Below are positions 28,476 to 36,094 of a stretch of DNA of 64,000 nt, one piece after another. Position 1 is the stretch's first letter; every line of letters starts with the position of its first letter. This stretch comes from Oleispira sp051275515 (GTDB lineage Bacteria; Pseudomonadota; Gammaproteobacteria; Pseudomonadales; Oceanobacteraceae). A model generated the notes under the pieces. That model was not told the origin of the DNA. It did no database searches and saw nothing but the letters and a program-made list of their open reading frames with translations. The stretch spans positions 5,332 through 69,331 of the forward strand of contig JBNMOT010000004.1 of NCBI GenBank assembly GCA_051275515.1, in the 5' to 3' direction. The position numbers and the translations under genes are program-made.

Positions 28476-28548
28476 AGTAGGAATTATTACTCAACCCTGT
28501 ATTATCAAGAGCGTGAGCAATCGTCTAAAGATACAGCGAGTAGTTTGA

Positions 28549-29265
28549 ATGTGGTTTAATAATGAGCACATCACTGGGTCAGCAATCCGCAGGTATCGAG
28601 ATTCTTTATTAAGCGCTTGCCCCAATCACGTGGTGATTGATAACTTATTCAATAGCACCAAACTTGATAATGTCGTCAAGGTTTTAGAATACGCACAAAG
28701 CTGGGAAACTCAACGCCATACCTACTCTGCGTTATATGTTGATGATGCGCAGTGGCAAGCAACCCGTCATGAGCAACGCTTTGTACAGCGAGACGTTTGG
28801 CAGCGTCAATCACAGAACTGCAATTTTGACACCTTGACCGCTACTCATTTCGATCCCTGCATCGCAGATGATTTTTTATCATTTTTACGCAGTGATGAAT
28901 TTATGTCCGTTTTATCACAAATCTTTAATGTCCCCCTCACCGACATACACGTTGCTGACCCAGAAATAAATACCAATTTTTTTCGTTTAAGCACCGCGGA
29001 CTTTGTTGAACAACATGCTGATGACTCCCCCGGCAGAGAAGTCTGCATGTTGCTGTATTTAAATAAAGGCTGGCAGGAAAATACAGGGGGTGAGTTAGTT
29101 TTTGTGAGTGACAACAATACCCCGATTACTATTGCACCCTTGTATAACCGCTGTGTGTTTTTTGATCCTTCCTCAAAGGGCTCTGAACACTGGGTAAAAA
29201 AGATGTACGCTGAAGGTAGCGATCAATATCGCTATAATGTAACCAGCTGGTATTGGTCTGAATAG
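28549..29265 (+). CDS. 2OG-Fe(II) oxygenase, prolyl-hydroxylase-like
   Basis: A 238-residue double-stranded beta-helix enzyme expected to use iron and 2-oxoglutarate. The iron motif HxD is in VEQHADDSPG, the distal His in GSEHWVKK, and the 2-oxoglutarate-binding Arg in QYRYNVTSWYW. FRLSTADF and MLLYLNKGW precede the usual strands. It resembles the prolyl 4-hydroxylase branch. The target is unknown. It lies in front of a metal-dependent hydrolase gene, 86 bp apart. Confidence 0.82.
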   Translation: MWFNNEHITGSAIRRYRDSLLSACPNHVVIDNLFNSTKLDNVVKVLEYAQSWETQRHTYSALYVDDAQWQATRHEQRFVQRDVWQRQSQNCNFDTLTATHFDPCIADDFLSFLRSDEFMSVLSQIFNVPLTDIHVADPEINTNFFRLSTADFVEQHADDSPGREVCMLLYLNKGWQENTGGELVFVSDNNTPITIAPLYNRCVFFDPSSKGSEHWVKKMYAEGSDQYRYNVTSWYWSE

Positions 29266-29351
29266 TGGGTCTGAATAATGTCTTGAATTCACCTACCCTA
29301 AGCCAAAGCACTATGTCATAGTGAAATCAGAACAATAAAAGAGATAACACG

Positions 29352-30185
29352 ATGACAAATACTCGCGAAGGTGCAATCAAACCACGGCGTATGCAGTTTG
29401 ATACTAACAATATAAAAGCGTCTCGATTTTCGATAGAAGATAACTCACTGATCAGTACCTTCTTCTATTCTCTGTCGGCTATGTTTCCTGAAGGTGAACG
29501 CTTTTTTATACATGCAGTACGCCATTATCAAAGTGCCATTACTGATCCTAAGATGCTCGACGATATTCGTGGATTCATCGGCCAAGAAGCGCACCATGGG
29601 CGCTGCCATGATGATCTGAATAACGCCATCGCAAAACTCGGCATTCCTATGTCGATGATCACCGACAACATGGTCACTCGCGTCACGATGCTAAAGACAC
29701 GTTTTGGACCTGAACGTCAACTAGCACTTACCGTCGCCATGGAGCATTTCACCGCAAGCCTAGCCGAATTTATTTTAGAAAACCCAGAAGTACTCGACAA
29801 CGCGCCAGAAACATTTCGAAGTATGATGTTATGGCATGCAGTGGAGGAAATCGAACACAAGGCGGTTGCGTTTGATGTGTTCCGTCTCCAAGTGAATGAT
29901 GAATTTATGCGTCGTCGCGTCATGGTTATTGCAATGGTGACCATATTTTCCCGTATCGCACTCTTTCAAATTCGAATGCTATGGAAAACGAAACACATGC
30001 CAAGCATGCAAGAATGGATAGGCGCTACACGATTTTTTTGGGGTAAAAAAGGAATACTACGCGCCAATAGCAAGGGCATGAGAAAATTCTTTCAGCGTGA
30101 TTTCCATCCCAATGACATTGATCAATCCGCATTAATTGATGGTTGGGAACAACGTTTTCCTGAAGTCGCCGCCCAAGAAGCTTAA
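29352..30185 (+). CDS. predicted metal-dependent hydrolase (PF10118-type)
   Basis: A 277-residue helical protein with a ferritin-like or di-metal look. Conserved acidic and His groups include GQEAHHGRCHDDLN, AMEHFTAS and WHAVEEIEHKAVAFDVF. ExxH pairs of this kind are typical of the COG3687 family, often called predicted metal-dependent hydrolases, whose chemistry is not established. The IKPRRMQFD start also matches that family. A strong terminator overlaps its stop codon. Confidence 0.82.
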   Translation: MTNTREGAIKPRRMQFDTNNIKASRFSIEDNSLISTFFYSLSAMFPEGERFFIHAVRHYQSAITDPKMLDDIRGFIGQEAHHGRCHDDLNNAIAKLGIPMSMITDNMVTRVTMLKTRFGPERQLALTVAMEHFTASLAEFILENPEVLDNAPETFRSMMLWHAVEEIEHKAVAFDVFRLQVNDEFMRRRVMVIAMVTIFSRIALFQIRMLWKTKHMPSMQEWIGATRFFWGKKGILRANSKGMRKFFQRDFHPNDIDQSALIDGWEQRFPEVAAQEA

Positions 30186-30211
30186 TAATACCTCATCTTA
30201 GAGGTATTATT
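30184..30211. terminator. bidirectional intrinsic terminator
   Basis: An 11-bp perfect stem AATAATACCTC / GAGGTATTATT with a 6-nt loop. It overlaps the stop of the metal-hydrolase gene and the end of the converging mscS-type gene. Confidence 0.8.
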
Positions 30212-31550
30212 TCGGGGCAAGATGACGGGTATTAAGCGCAGTCATCTTGCCCTCGTTCACTATGCGCACTTCTCTTTGAGGGAAAGGAATCTCAAAACCA
30301 TTCTGCTGAAGTGCTTCTAAAATCATCAACATAAGATCACCACCGACTCGGTTCTTACCATCGTCAATGCCTTCCATCCAAAACTCCACAAACATATTAA
30401 TACCGGAGTCACCGAAGCTATCAATTTCACAATCGGGGCGTTCTTCAAGAGATACCTTATCACCACTGAATACTTGCGGGTGACTTGCAACCACCAGCTT
30501 AACAATTTCGACTAATTTTCGAATATCAGAATGATACGCCACCGAAAAATCCACTCGATAGCGCTGATTCTTATCCTTATGAGTCCAGTTTATAAACGTG
30601 CCCACAATAAACTTTTCGTTGGGCACTACAATGTCTTTGCCATCAAAGGTTTCTAAGGTCGTCGCGCGCATGCTCAGCTGCCTAACAATGCCCTTACTAC
30701 CATCTTCTAACTCAATAAAATCGCCAATGGAAACAGAGCGATCTAATAAAATAATAAACCCGGATATAAAGTTCGAGGCAATGGCTTGCAACCCCAAACC
30801 AATACCCACACCAATAGCGCCACCAAAGACCGCTAGCGCGGTTAAATTAATGCCCATGATCTGCAGCAGTAATAATGAGATTAAGGTAAACGTGCCGATC
30901 TCAAACAGTTTAGCCGCCACTTCTCGGGTACGAAGATCAAGCTTCTCTTGCTTACGAATAATCTCACCACCGGTTTTATTCGTCGCCCGTCCTAACCAAA
31001 ATAATAACGAGCCAAATATAGCAACCCTCACGATACCGTAAGCGGAAATATCAATATTACCAACTGATAACGATATCGACTCTAATATTGCAATTAAACC
31101 CAGCAGTACATCCAACAAATGTAAAAACAGTAGCGGCATGCCAACCCATCTTAATAGAGTGGCCACAAACTGATTTTTGACAAAATCTCGAATAATAGCG
31201 TTGAATAGATACAAGATACCCAAGGTCAATGCCGTCTTTTGAATCCATAAGTTATTGGCTGCCTCACTGTTTACCTCAATCAATATTTTTATTATTAATA
31301 TCGCTAATAGCGGTGCAATATAGTTGCCTAGTTTACTGATAATATTTTTTGGTAATGAAACAATACCCTCTGCTTGGATATTCGCATTGAAAAATGATAC
31401 ATATTTTCTAACCCTGTTAGAGACTAGGATTGAACATCCATAGACCGCTAAAATGATACCCAGCTGAATATAGGTATTCGGTTGAGAAAAAGTGACCTGT
31501 AGACTTGCGCCAAAGCCTTCGATTAACTGATGTAGATTATCTAATACCAC
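30207..31550 (-). CDS. small-conductance mechanosensitive channel, MscS family
   Basis: A 447-residue MscS-type channel that releases solutes on osmotic downshock. About five membrane helices precede the pore helix, which has the Ala/Gly packing AVFGGAIGVGIGLGLQAIASNFISG (positions about 245-270). The beta domain follows: GDFIELEDGSKGIVRQLSMRATTLETFDG, then the C-terminal alpha/beta domain. The extra N-terminal helices are like those of larger bacterial MscS homologues. The ATG gives all the helices. Confidence 0.9.
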   Translation of the reverse strand: MVLDNLHQLIEGFGASLQVTFSQPNTYIQLGIILAVYGCSILVSNRVRKYVSFFNANIQAEGIVSLPKNIISKLGNYIAPLLAILIIKILIEVNSEAANNLWIQKTALTLGILYLFNAIIRDFVKNQFVATLLRWVGMPLLFLHLLDVLLGLIAILESISLSVGNIDISAYGIVRVAIFGSLLFWLGRATNKTGGEIIRKQEKLDLRTREVAAKLFEIGTFTLISLLLLQIMGINLTALAVFGGAIGVGIGLGLQAIASNFISGFIILLDRSVSIGDFIELEDGSKGIVRQLSMRATTLETFDGKDIVVPNEKFIVGTFINWTHKDKNQRYRVDFSVAYHSDIRKLVEIVKLVVASHPQVFSGDKVSLEERPDCEIDSFGDSGINMFVEFWMEGIDDGKNRVGGDLMLMILEALQQNGFEIPFPQREVRIVNEGKMTALNTRHLAPK

Positions 31551-31619
31551 TGCGGTAACCTTTTAATTAGCTTTATTTTCTGAAGATAAAAACTCATAAA
31601 CCCTGCTACCCAGCTTACC

Positions 31620-32165
31620 TTAATCACTTTCAAGCAAGGGAATACGATCGGTATTTTTCTTAGTGGCCACTTTAATCAGATCGAGCATTTTCTTACGGAT
31701 CGTCTGCAAATTTCTCGACTTCACCGCCGCCGCTAATGGCTCATTAAGCGACAATCCATAACTAAGAAATCCCTTCTTAGTCGGAATCGACATCGACATA
31801 GGAATACCCTGCGCAATACCACCGCCAATCAGTTCAAGCGCACGGTCGCTGGTCATCACTTTTTTAGGACTCTGTATCGGCTGAAAAATAATACCGTTTT
31901 CATCCGAGCGTAATAAAATGCCCGAACGGTCAGGTCGCCAGTCATCACCCAACTGGCCCATAAAGCGCCAAGCACAATGCCAGTCTTGGCAAACCGAAGG
32001 TCGAGTGGAATAGATCTTACAGCCGCCCTTGTCAATCAAATTGGAACAGACTTTATCCGCCGGCTTTTTAAAATTTTCGTCATCTATCAACAGCACGACA
32101 CAACACGCGGTACATTCGCCACACTCTCTACCGGGCACTAAATGTGATTCTTGGTTTTCGCTCAA
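31620..32165 (-). CDS. YkgJ-family cysteine-cluster protein
   Basis: A 181-residue protein with a Cys-rich N-terminal domain: CGECTACC near residue 14, then KVCSNL, GGCKIYSTRPSVCQDWHC. This is the zinc- or iron-chelating YkgJ/UPF0153 pattern. The function is unknown. The rest (about 75-181) is a basic helical tail. Confidence 0.82.
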   Translation of the reverse strand: MSENQESHLVPGRECGECTACCVVLLIDDENFKKPADKVCSNLIDKGGCKIYSTRPSVCQDWHCAWRFMGQLGDDWRPDRSGILLRSDENGIIFQPIQSPKKVMTSDRALELIGGGIAQGIPMSMSIPTKKGFLSYGLSLNEPLAAAVKSRNLQTIRKKMLDLIKVATKKNTDRIPLLESD

Positions 32166-32273
32166 TGTTTTTACCTAATGACTACAATTTAAAAAATGAT
32201 AACGACCTCTCAGCTGCCCTCTACATTAGCGTATTTATGCCCCGCTAAGTTAGTAGAATTAATCCTGACGTTT

Positions 32274-32816
32274 CTAAGCCGCTAGCAACCGTTCGACAAT
32301 CACCTTTAGTATAAAAGTCTCTCTCTCAATCGACAGCCCTTTCTTATCACTATTGGCAATCACCTCTTCATTGTGGGCAATCGCCTGATGAATATTCATC
32401 CACCGCGGTACCATGCCGTTATTCACTTCATGGGGCTCAAAAGCCGTCTCACCCAACTCATCATCGATCTCACATACATAACAATGGGAGATCATGTGAA
32501 TAATATCCGCATCGGCTTTATACCACGGCCGGTATTCATCATAACGAGCAAAGGCCTCGACCTTACGCACCCCTTTCGCCCCCGTCTCTTCTTTAAGCTC
32601 GCGTATTAAGCCTGCGATTTCATCTTCCCCCTCATCAATGCCACCCCCAGGAAGGCTGTAGTCATGATAACGCTGGGTATAGAGCAGTAGAATATTCTCG
32701 CCCTTCAGCACAATCGCCCGCGCGGCGTGGCGCTCAATGAGTCTGAGTTCACTGGTTGCAGAAATATCGGCGGCGGAAACATCGGGATGGAAAGCAATTT
32801 TTAAACGTTGCATCAA
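32274..32816 (-). CDS. NUDIX hydrolase
   Basis: A 180-residue NUDIX protein cleaving a nucleoside diphosphate linked to another group X. The NUDIX box is complete: GGIDEGEDEIAGLIRELKEE then TGAKG, matching Gx5Ex7REUxEExGU. The preceding HDYSLPGGG is typical. The substrate cannot be predicted. Confidence 0.9.
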   Translation of the reverse strand: MMQRLKIAFHPDVSAADISATSELRLIERHAARAIVLKGENILLLYTQRYHDYSLPGGGIDEGEDEIAGLIRELKEETGAKGVRKVEAFARYDEYRPWYKADADIIHMISHCYVCEIDDELGETAFEPHEVNNGMVPRWMNIHQAIAHNEEVIANSDKKGLSIERETFILKVIVERLLAA

Positions 32817-32922
32817 TAAAGACCTAGGGGTAAACAGTATGTAATCGTTCTACTTTTGGCGCGCGCTGATCTTACACTAATTTCGTCGACAGCTTCAGCA
32901 TAACCCCCAGGCGATCGCCTAA

Positions 32923-33684
32923 TTAACCCGCCGCAATATTAAAAATCTCGCGCAACGTATAGGCGGTAATATAAGCCAATGAAGCGGCAGCCCCTCCCGT
33001 CAGCAAGGTCCGTATTCCTGATAGAAAAACAGGCTTTGCTAGCGCGAGGCTCTTCAGCATACCGATTAAAAAGAACATAGTACCCGCCAGAAAAGCACTC
33101 ACTGCAAACTGTTGACTCATATCCAAAGAAGGCAGCGCATAAGCCAGTAGGGGTATTGTGCCAACCGTAACGAATGCTAGGTAAGTCACACCGCCAGACA
33201 TCCAGGGATTGTTTGTGGTTCTGCTTAGGCCATGCTCTTCTACCAGCATAATCTCAAGCCATATCTTTTTATCTGCAGTGATGGTCTCGACGATTTTTTC
33301 AAGTAACTCACCCTCAAAGCCTTTGGCATTAAATATTTGCCTAACCTCTTCGCGTTCACCCTCAGGAATTTCTTCAATGTGGCGTTCTTCTGAGCGTTTA
33401 ATACTGTCAAAGTATTCCGCCTCAGCCTTACAAGATTCGTAATTGCTGATCGCCATGCTAAAGCCATCAGCCAGCAAGTTAGAGAAACCGAGTATCACCG
33501 CTACAGATGAGGGAAAACCGGCCCCCACTGAGCCCGAAACCACCGCAAATGTCGTGATGCAGCCATCAATACCGCCTAATACCGCATCCGAAATATTTTG
33601 CCTTTTGGGGCCCTTAGATAAACGCTGACGAATCATTTCGGGATAATGATCTCGAATCAGCGCCTCATTAGTTGAATCCTTCAT
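32923..33684 (-). CDS. VIT1/CCC1-family iron/manganese transporter
   Basis: A 253-residue membrane protein of the CCC1/VIT1 type, which moves Fe2+ or Mn2+ out of the cytoplasm. SDAVLGGIDGCITTFAVVSG begins the first helix, and FSNLLADGFSMAISNYES the second. A hydrophilic Glu-rich loop (about 90-135) is likely the metal-binding part, and three helices finish the chain. It belongs to the bacterial MbfA/VIT relatives. Confidence 0.88.
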   Translation of the reverse strand: MKDSTNEALIRDHYPEMIRQRLSKGPKRQNISDAVLGGIDGCITTFAVVSGSVGAGFPSSVAVILGFSNLLADGFSMAISNYESCKAEAEYFDSIKRSEERHIEEIPEGEREEVRQIFNAKGFEGELLEKIVETITADKKIWLEIMLVEEHGLSRTTNNPWMSGGVTYLAFVTVGTIPLLAYALPSLDMSQQFAVSAFLAGTMFFLIGMLKSLALAKPVFLSGIRTLLTGGAAASLAYITAYTLREIFNIAAG

Positions 33685-33747
33685 CCTTGAGTATCCCTCT
33701 TTCCTTAAACCATCGTCCTAACCTAAATAGTGCGCGCGCCAAATCGA

Positions 33748-34083
33748 TTATGTCGCCACTGTAAAATAGTCTTTAATCCAGTCGTAAACCATGTCACTCG
33801 TCACATCAGTAGCAACGACTTCTTGATAATCATCACTGGGGTCTTGATCGATAAAGATAAATTGATAACGCATAATGTCGGGATGTAAATCGTGCAGCAC
33901 AATAAGAATGCGTTTATTGGTGACTAAGCAATCGATGGTTAACACATCGGCGGGAATCCCCGTTTTTCGCATCCCTTGCATAACGCTAATAACGGGATTG
34001 ATGTCTTTAAAGTCGAGCTGGATTTTTTCATGGGCTTGGCTGGCAATATCAGACAAGGATAACAAAGCGGGATTAGCATTCAT
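33748..34083 (-). CDS. uncharacterised small protein
   Basis: A 111-residue acidic soluble protein with no signal peptide. The middle has strands VLTIDCLVTNKRILIVL and YQFIFIDQD. The C-terminus VYDWIKDYF is a short helix. No family is recognised. It lies in a same-strand run with the neighbouring small membrane protein. Confidence 0.7.
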   Translation of the reverse strand: MNANPALLSLSDIASQAHEKIQLDFKDINPVISVMQGMRKTGIPADVLTIDCLVTNKRILIVLHDLHPDIMRYQFIFIDQDPSDDYQEVVATDVTSDMVYDWIKDYFTVAT

Positions 34084-34151
34084 GGGGCAATCTTCTTGGG
34101 TTCATTCTTCTTGGGGCCAGAGTTGAGTAAGGCGTAAAGTATCATAATTTT

Positions 34152-34349
34152 TTATAACATATTTCGATAAGCATAAGTTCCAGACAGCAATATAACCACC
34201 ACCGATCCTTTGACTATTAATAATATTTTATGTTCAGAGGTACCCTTCTTTCGCAGGTAAGGAGAAAGAAATCCATAACCAAAAGAAAAAGCGAAAACAG
34301 CAATCGCACCCATAGCGAAAATGCTATCGCTACTGCCATTAAAATTCAT
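34152..34349 (-). CDS. small two-helix membrane protein
   Basis: A 65-residue protein with helices at about 10-30 and 43-58 around a basic loop (LRKKGTSEHK). Function unknown. Its position between two same-strand genes and a clean start support it. Confidence 0.6.
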   Translation of the reverse strand: MNFNGSSDSIFAMGAIAVFAFSFGYGFLSPYLRKKGTSEHKILLIVKGSVVVILLSGTYAYRNML

Positions 34350-34382
34350 AGACCATTACCTGCTGTTAAATTCATTGCCTGG

Positions 34383-34817
34383 TTATGCATAACCAGCCGC
34401 GTCTTTAAGGGGGAATTTACCGCGAACAAAAACACCATTACCGCGACCAATTTCTTTGCCGTCAGAATCATACACAACCGACTCCGCAATAAACTGAGAA
34501 CGATTTTTATTCACAACCTTACCGACCGCCCGCATAGTGCCCGACGATACCGGCCGTGTAATATAAGTTGTGAACGAGGTGGTTAATACAAAAAATTCTT
34601 CTTCAAGAGAATTGGCCGCGAAAAATGCCGCATCATCTAGCATCTTAAAATAAACACAACCATGCACACCCCCGGCAGAATGATGGAATTTTTTATCAAG
34701 TTGAATCTCTATCGTTGCTTCACCCTCTGAAATGTTCAGTACAGGGCTGTATATTTCATTGACGGGTGCCGCCGCATACATACTAATGAGGCTGTCAAAA
34801 TGAGCTTTATTTTCCAT
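34383..34817 (-). CDS. PaaI-like hotdog thioesterase
   Basis: A 144-residue hotdog-fold protein, probably an acyl-CoA or aryl-CoA thioesterase. HHSAGGVHGCVYFKMLDDAAFFAAN matches the catalytic HGG/Asp region of PaaI-like enzymes, and SGTMRAVGKVVNKNRSQFIAES the later strands. The first 18 codons are present a second time at 46742-46795, so this gene's start lies at the edge of a duplicated block. Confidence 0.85.
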   Translation of the reverse strand: MENKAHFDSLISMYAAAPVNEIYSPVLNISEGEATIEIQLDKKFHHSAGGVHGCVYFKMLDDAAFFAANSLEEEFFVLTTSFTTYITRPVSSGTMRAVGKVVNKNRSQFIAESVVYDSDGKEIGRGNGVFVRGKFPLKDAAGYA

Positions 34818-35252
34818 ATTTAAGTACTACCTTATAATTTCATAACGCCAAGTTGTAGAGTAAAGCGAGACTAGTTACCCATATATAATTACATAACTCA
34901 ATGTTTGCAGAGCCAGCGGCTAAAGCAATGCATGTTAATTTAGCGTTCGCATCCATTCCATCATCCGATTAACGCACGATAACCTAGCCTGCTTATCCAT
35001 ATTCACATCCTACGCGGCTGCTCTTTTATACGTCAGCCCAACAGGTCTTAGAAGGGTTTCCTTTTATTGTGAGAGGATAAAAAACGTTGGTATTTATCAC
35101 GAATGATCTTAGAAATGGATAAAATAGAATTTAAAAATAAAAAAGTTTCTAAGCCGTAGTGAAAATGCGGTGCTCATCCAAGTGCTAATAGCGTTGATAT
35201 CTTACTTATGGATTAAGTTGATAAAATTGACGATTTTTTTGAAGACTTCCCG
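34764..35252. repeat. copy A of a duplicated block (with 46742-47230)
   Basis: About 490 bp nearly identical to 46742-47230, with scattered single-base changes and no rearrangement. It runs from the start of the thioesterase gene through noncoding DNA to the end of a lipase relic. Apart from the thioesterase start I see no gene or RNA in it. The matching continues into the lipase relic after 35252. Confidence 0.93.
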
Positions 35253-35578
35253 TTAAGCATGGAGAACTGCCTGCACCAACAAGGACGACAGAGCTGCCCA
35301 GCAAACAACTCATACACCCGGATGTCATTGTCATCAACATGCCCATGGCTTCTGGATAGCCAACCACATGCTGGTATAGGCTCAGCGTTGGCCTGCATGG
35401 CCGTGATCATTGCAAACACAATCGGCCCTGGCAGCAGAAAATTGGACTTGTATAAAAAGAACAACTTGCGCAGAGACTTTTGATTCCAGCCACGGGGGCT
35501 TCATCTAAGGCGTTAGCCACATGAACGCACTCCACTCTGCAAAACGCTGATCGGAATACGTGGCGAAGTCTTTATTAC
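35253..35578 (-). pseudogene. class 3 lipase fragment, decayed
   Basis: DNA matching the intact lipase at 47231-48253, but only its last third. Two internal deletions are visible next to that copy. One joins GTATA to GTATA and removes the stretch coding for the segment before the AEPIQG region. The other removes the SWRKGYQQ stretch. A further short insertion (about 27 bp) lies near 35268. The active-site part is missing, so it is dead. At its 5' end it abuts an unrelated truncated gene. Confidence 0.85.
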
Positions 35579-35724
35579 CCAGCCCAAAAATATTGAGAAG
35601 CATGAAAATCGACAAAACTAACTATGATATACGCCCGCTGGAATCTCACCCGCACGTACTTTAGAACTTCACTGCCTACAGTACCTGCTACCCCAATAAT
35701 GAGAATGCTAGATTTATCGCTCAT
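35575..35724 (-). pseudogene. truncated start of an NAD(P)-binding (NmrA/SDR-like) gene
   Basis: An ATG at 35724 with a strong AAGGAG site. It encodes MSDKSSILIIGVAGTVGSEV, a typical Rossmann nucleotide-binding start (GxxGxxG). After about 26 codons the sequence loses this character and runs into the lipase relic, stopping at 35575. It is best read as a gene cut off after its first 80 bp by a rearrangement. Confidence 0.6.
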
Positions 35725-35928
35725 ACGATCACTCCTTTACACGATGAAATCTGTAACGAATTGTTAGCAAACGTTATTGAAATTAAATACTTAAACCTAC
35801 AGACATAATTTTAATATTTTTTTGTTTGAGAAATACCACATCCTATATTTTTTACGTCTAAGCAAATAAATACTTCTCTACTATCATTTAATCAAGCCCA
35901 TTGCTTAGTTTTCCCATGGAGATTCATT

Positions 35929-36090
35929 ATGCCAAGAAATTCAATACTATTTTTACTCTGCCTATTTAGCACAGGCTTACTCATGGGCTGTTCCTCTTCG
36001 ACAGACACTGGCTCTGATAAAGTAATGAGCACTTCAGGTGAAGAATTAGTGCTACCTAGTCAATTAGAAGTTATTACCCGCCAGGATTAA
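35929..36090 (+). CDS. small lipoprotein, 53 residues
   Basis: A 53-residue protein with a signal peptide and lipobox ending LLMGC (Cys near residue 20), followed by SSSTDTGS. The mature chain is only about 34 residues. GGAG precedes the ATG, and the stop lies four bases before the next gene. It likely forms a unit with the exported 746-residue protein, perhaps as a membrane anchor or chaperone. That role is inference. Confidence 0.75.
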   Translation: MPRNSILFLLCLFSTGLLMGCSSSTDTGSDKVMSTSGEELVLPSQLEVITRQD

Positions 36091-36094
36091 AACC

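Noticed and set aside
30598..31041. 147-residue frame on the plus strand
   Set aside because: It is antisense to the well-supported MscS-type channel and has no family features.
34230..34586. 118-residue frame on the plus strand
   Set aside because: It crosses two supported minus-strand genes, with biased composition typical of antisense frames.
35213..35464. 83-residue minus-strand frame as a gene
   Set aside because: It is a scrambled reading of the lipase relic and duplicated block.
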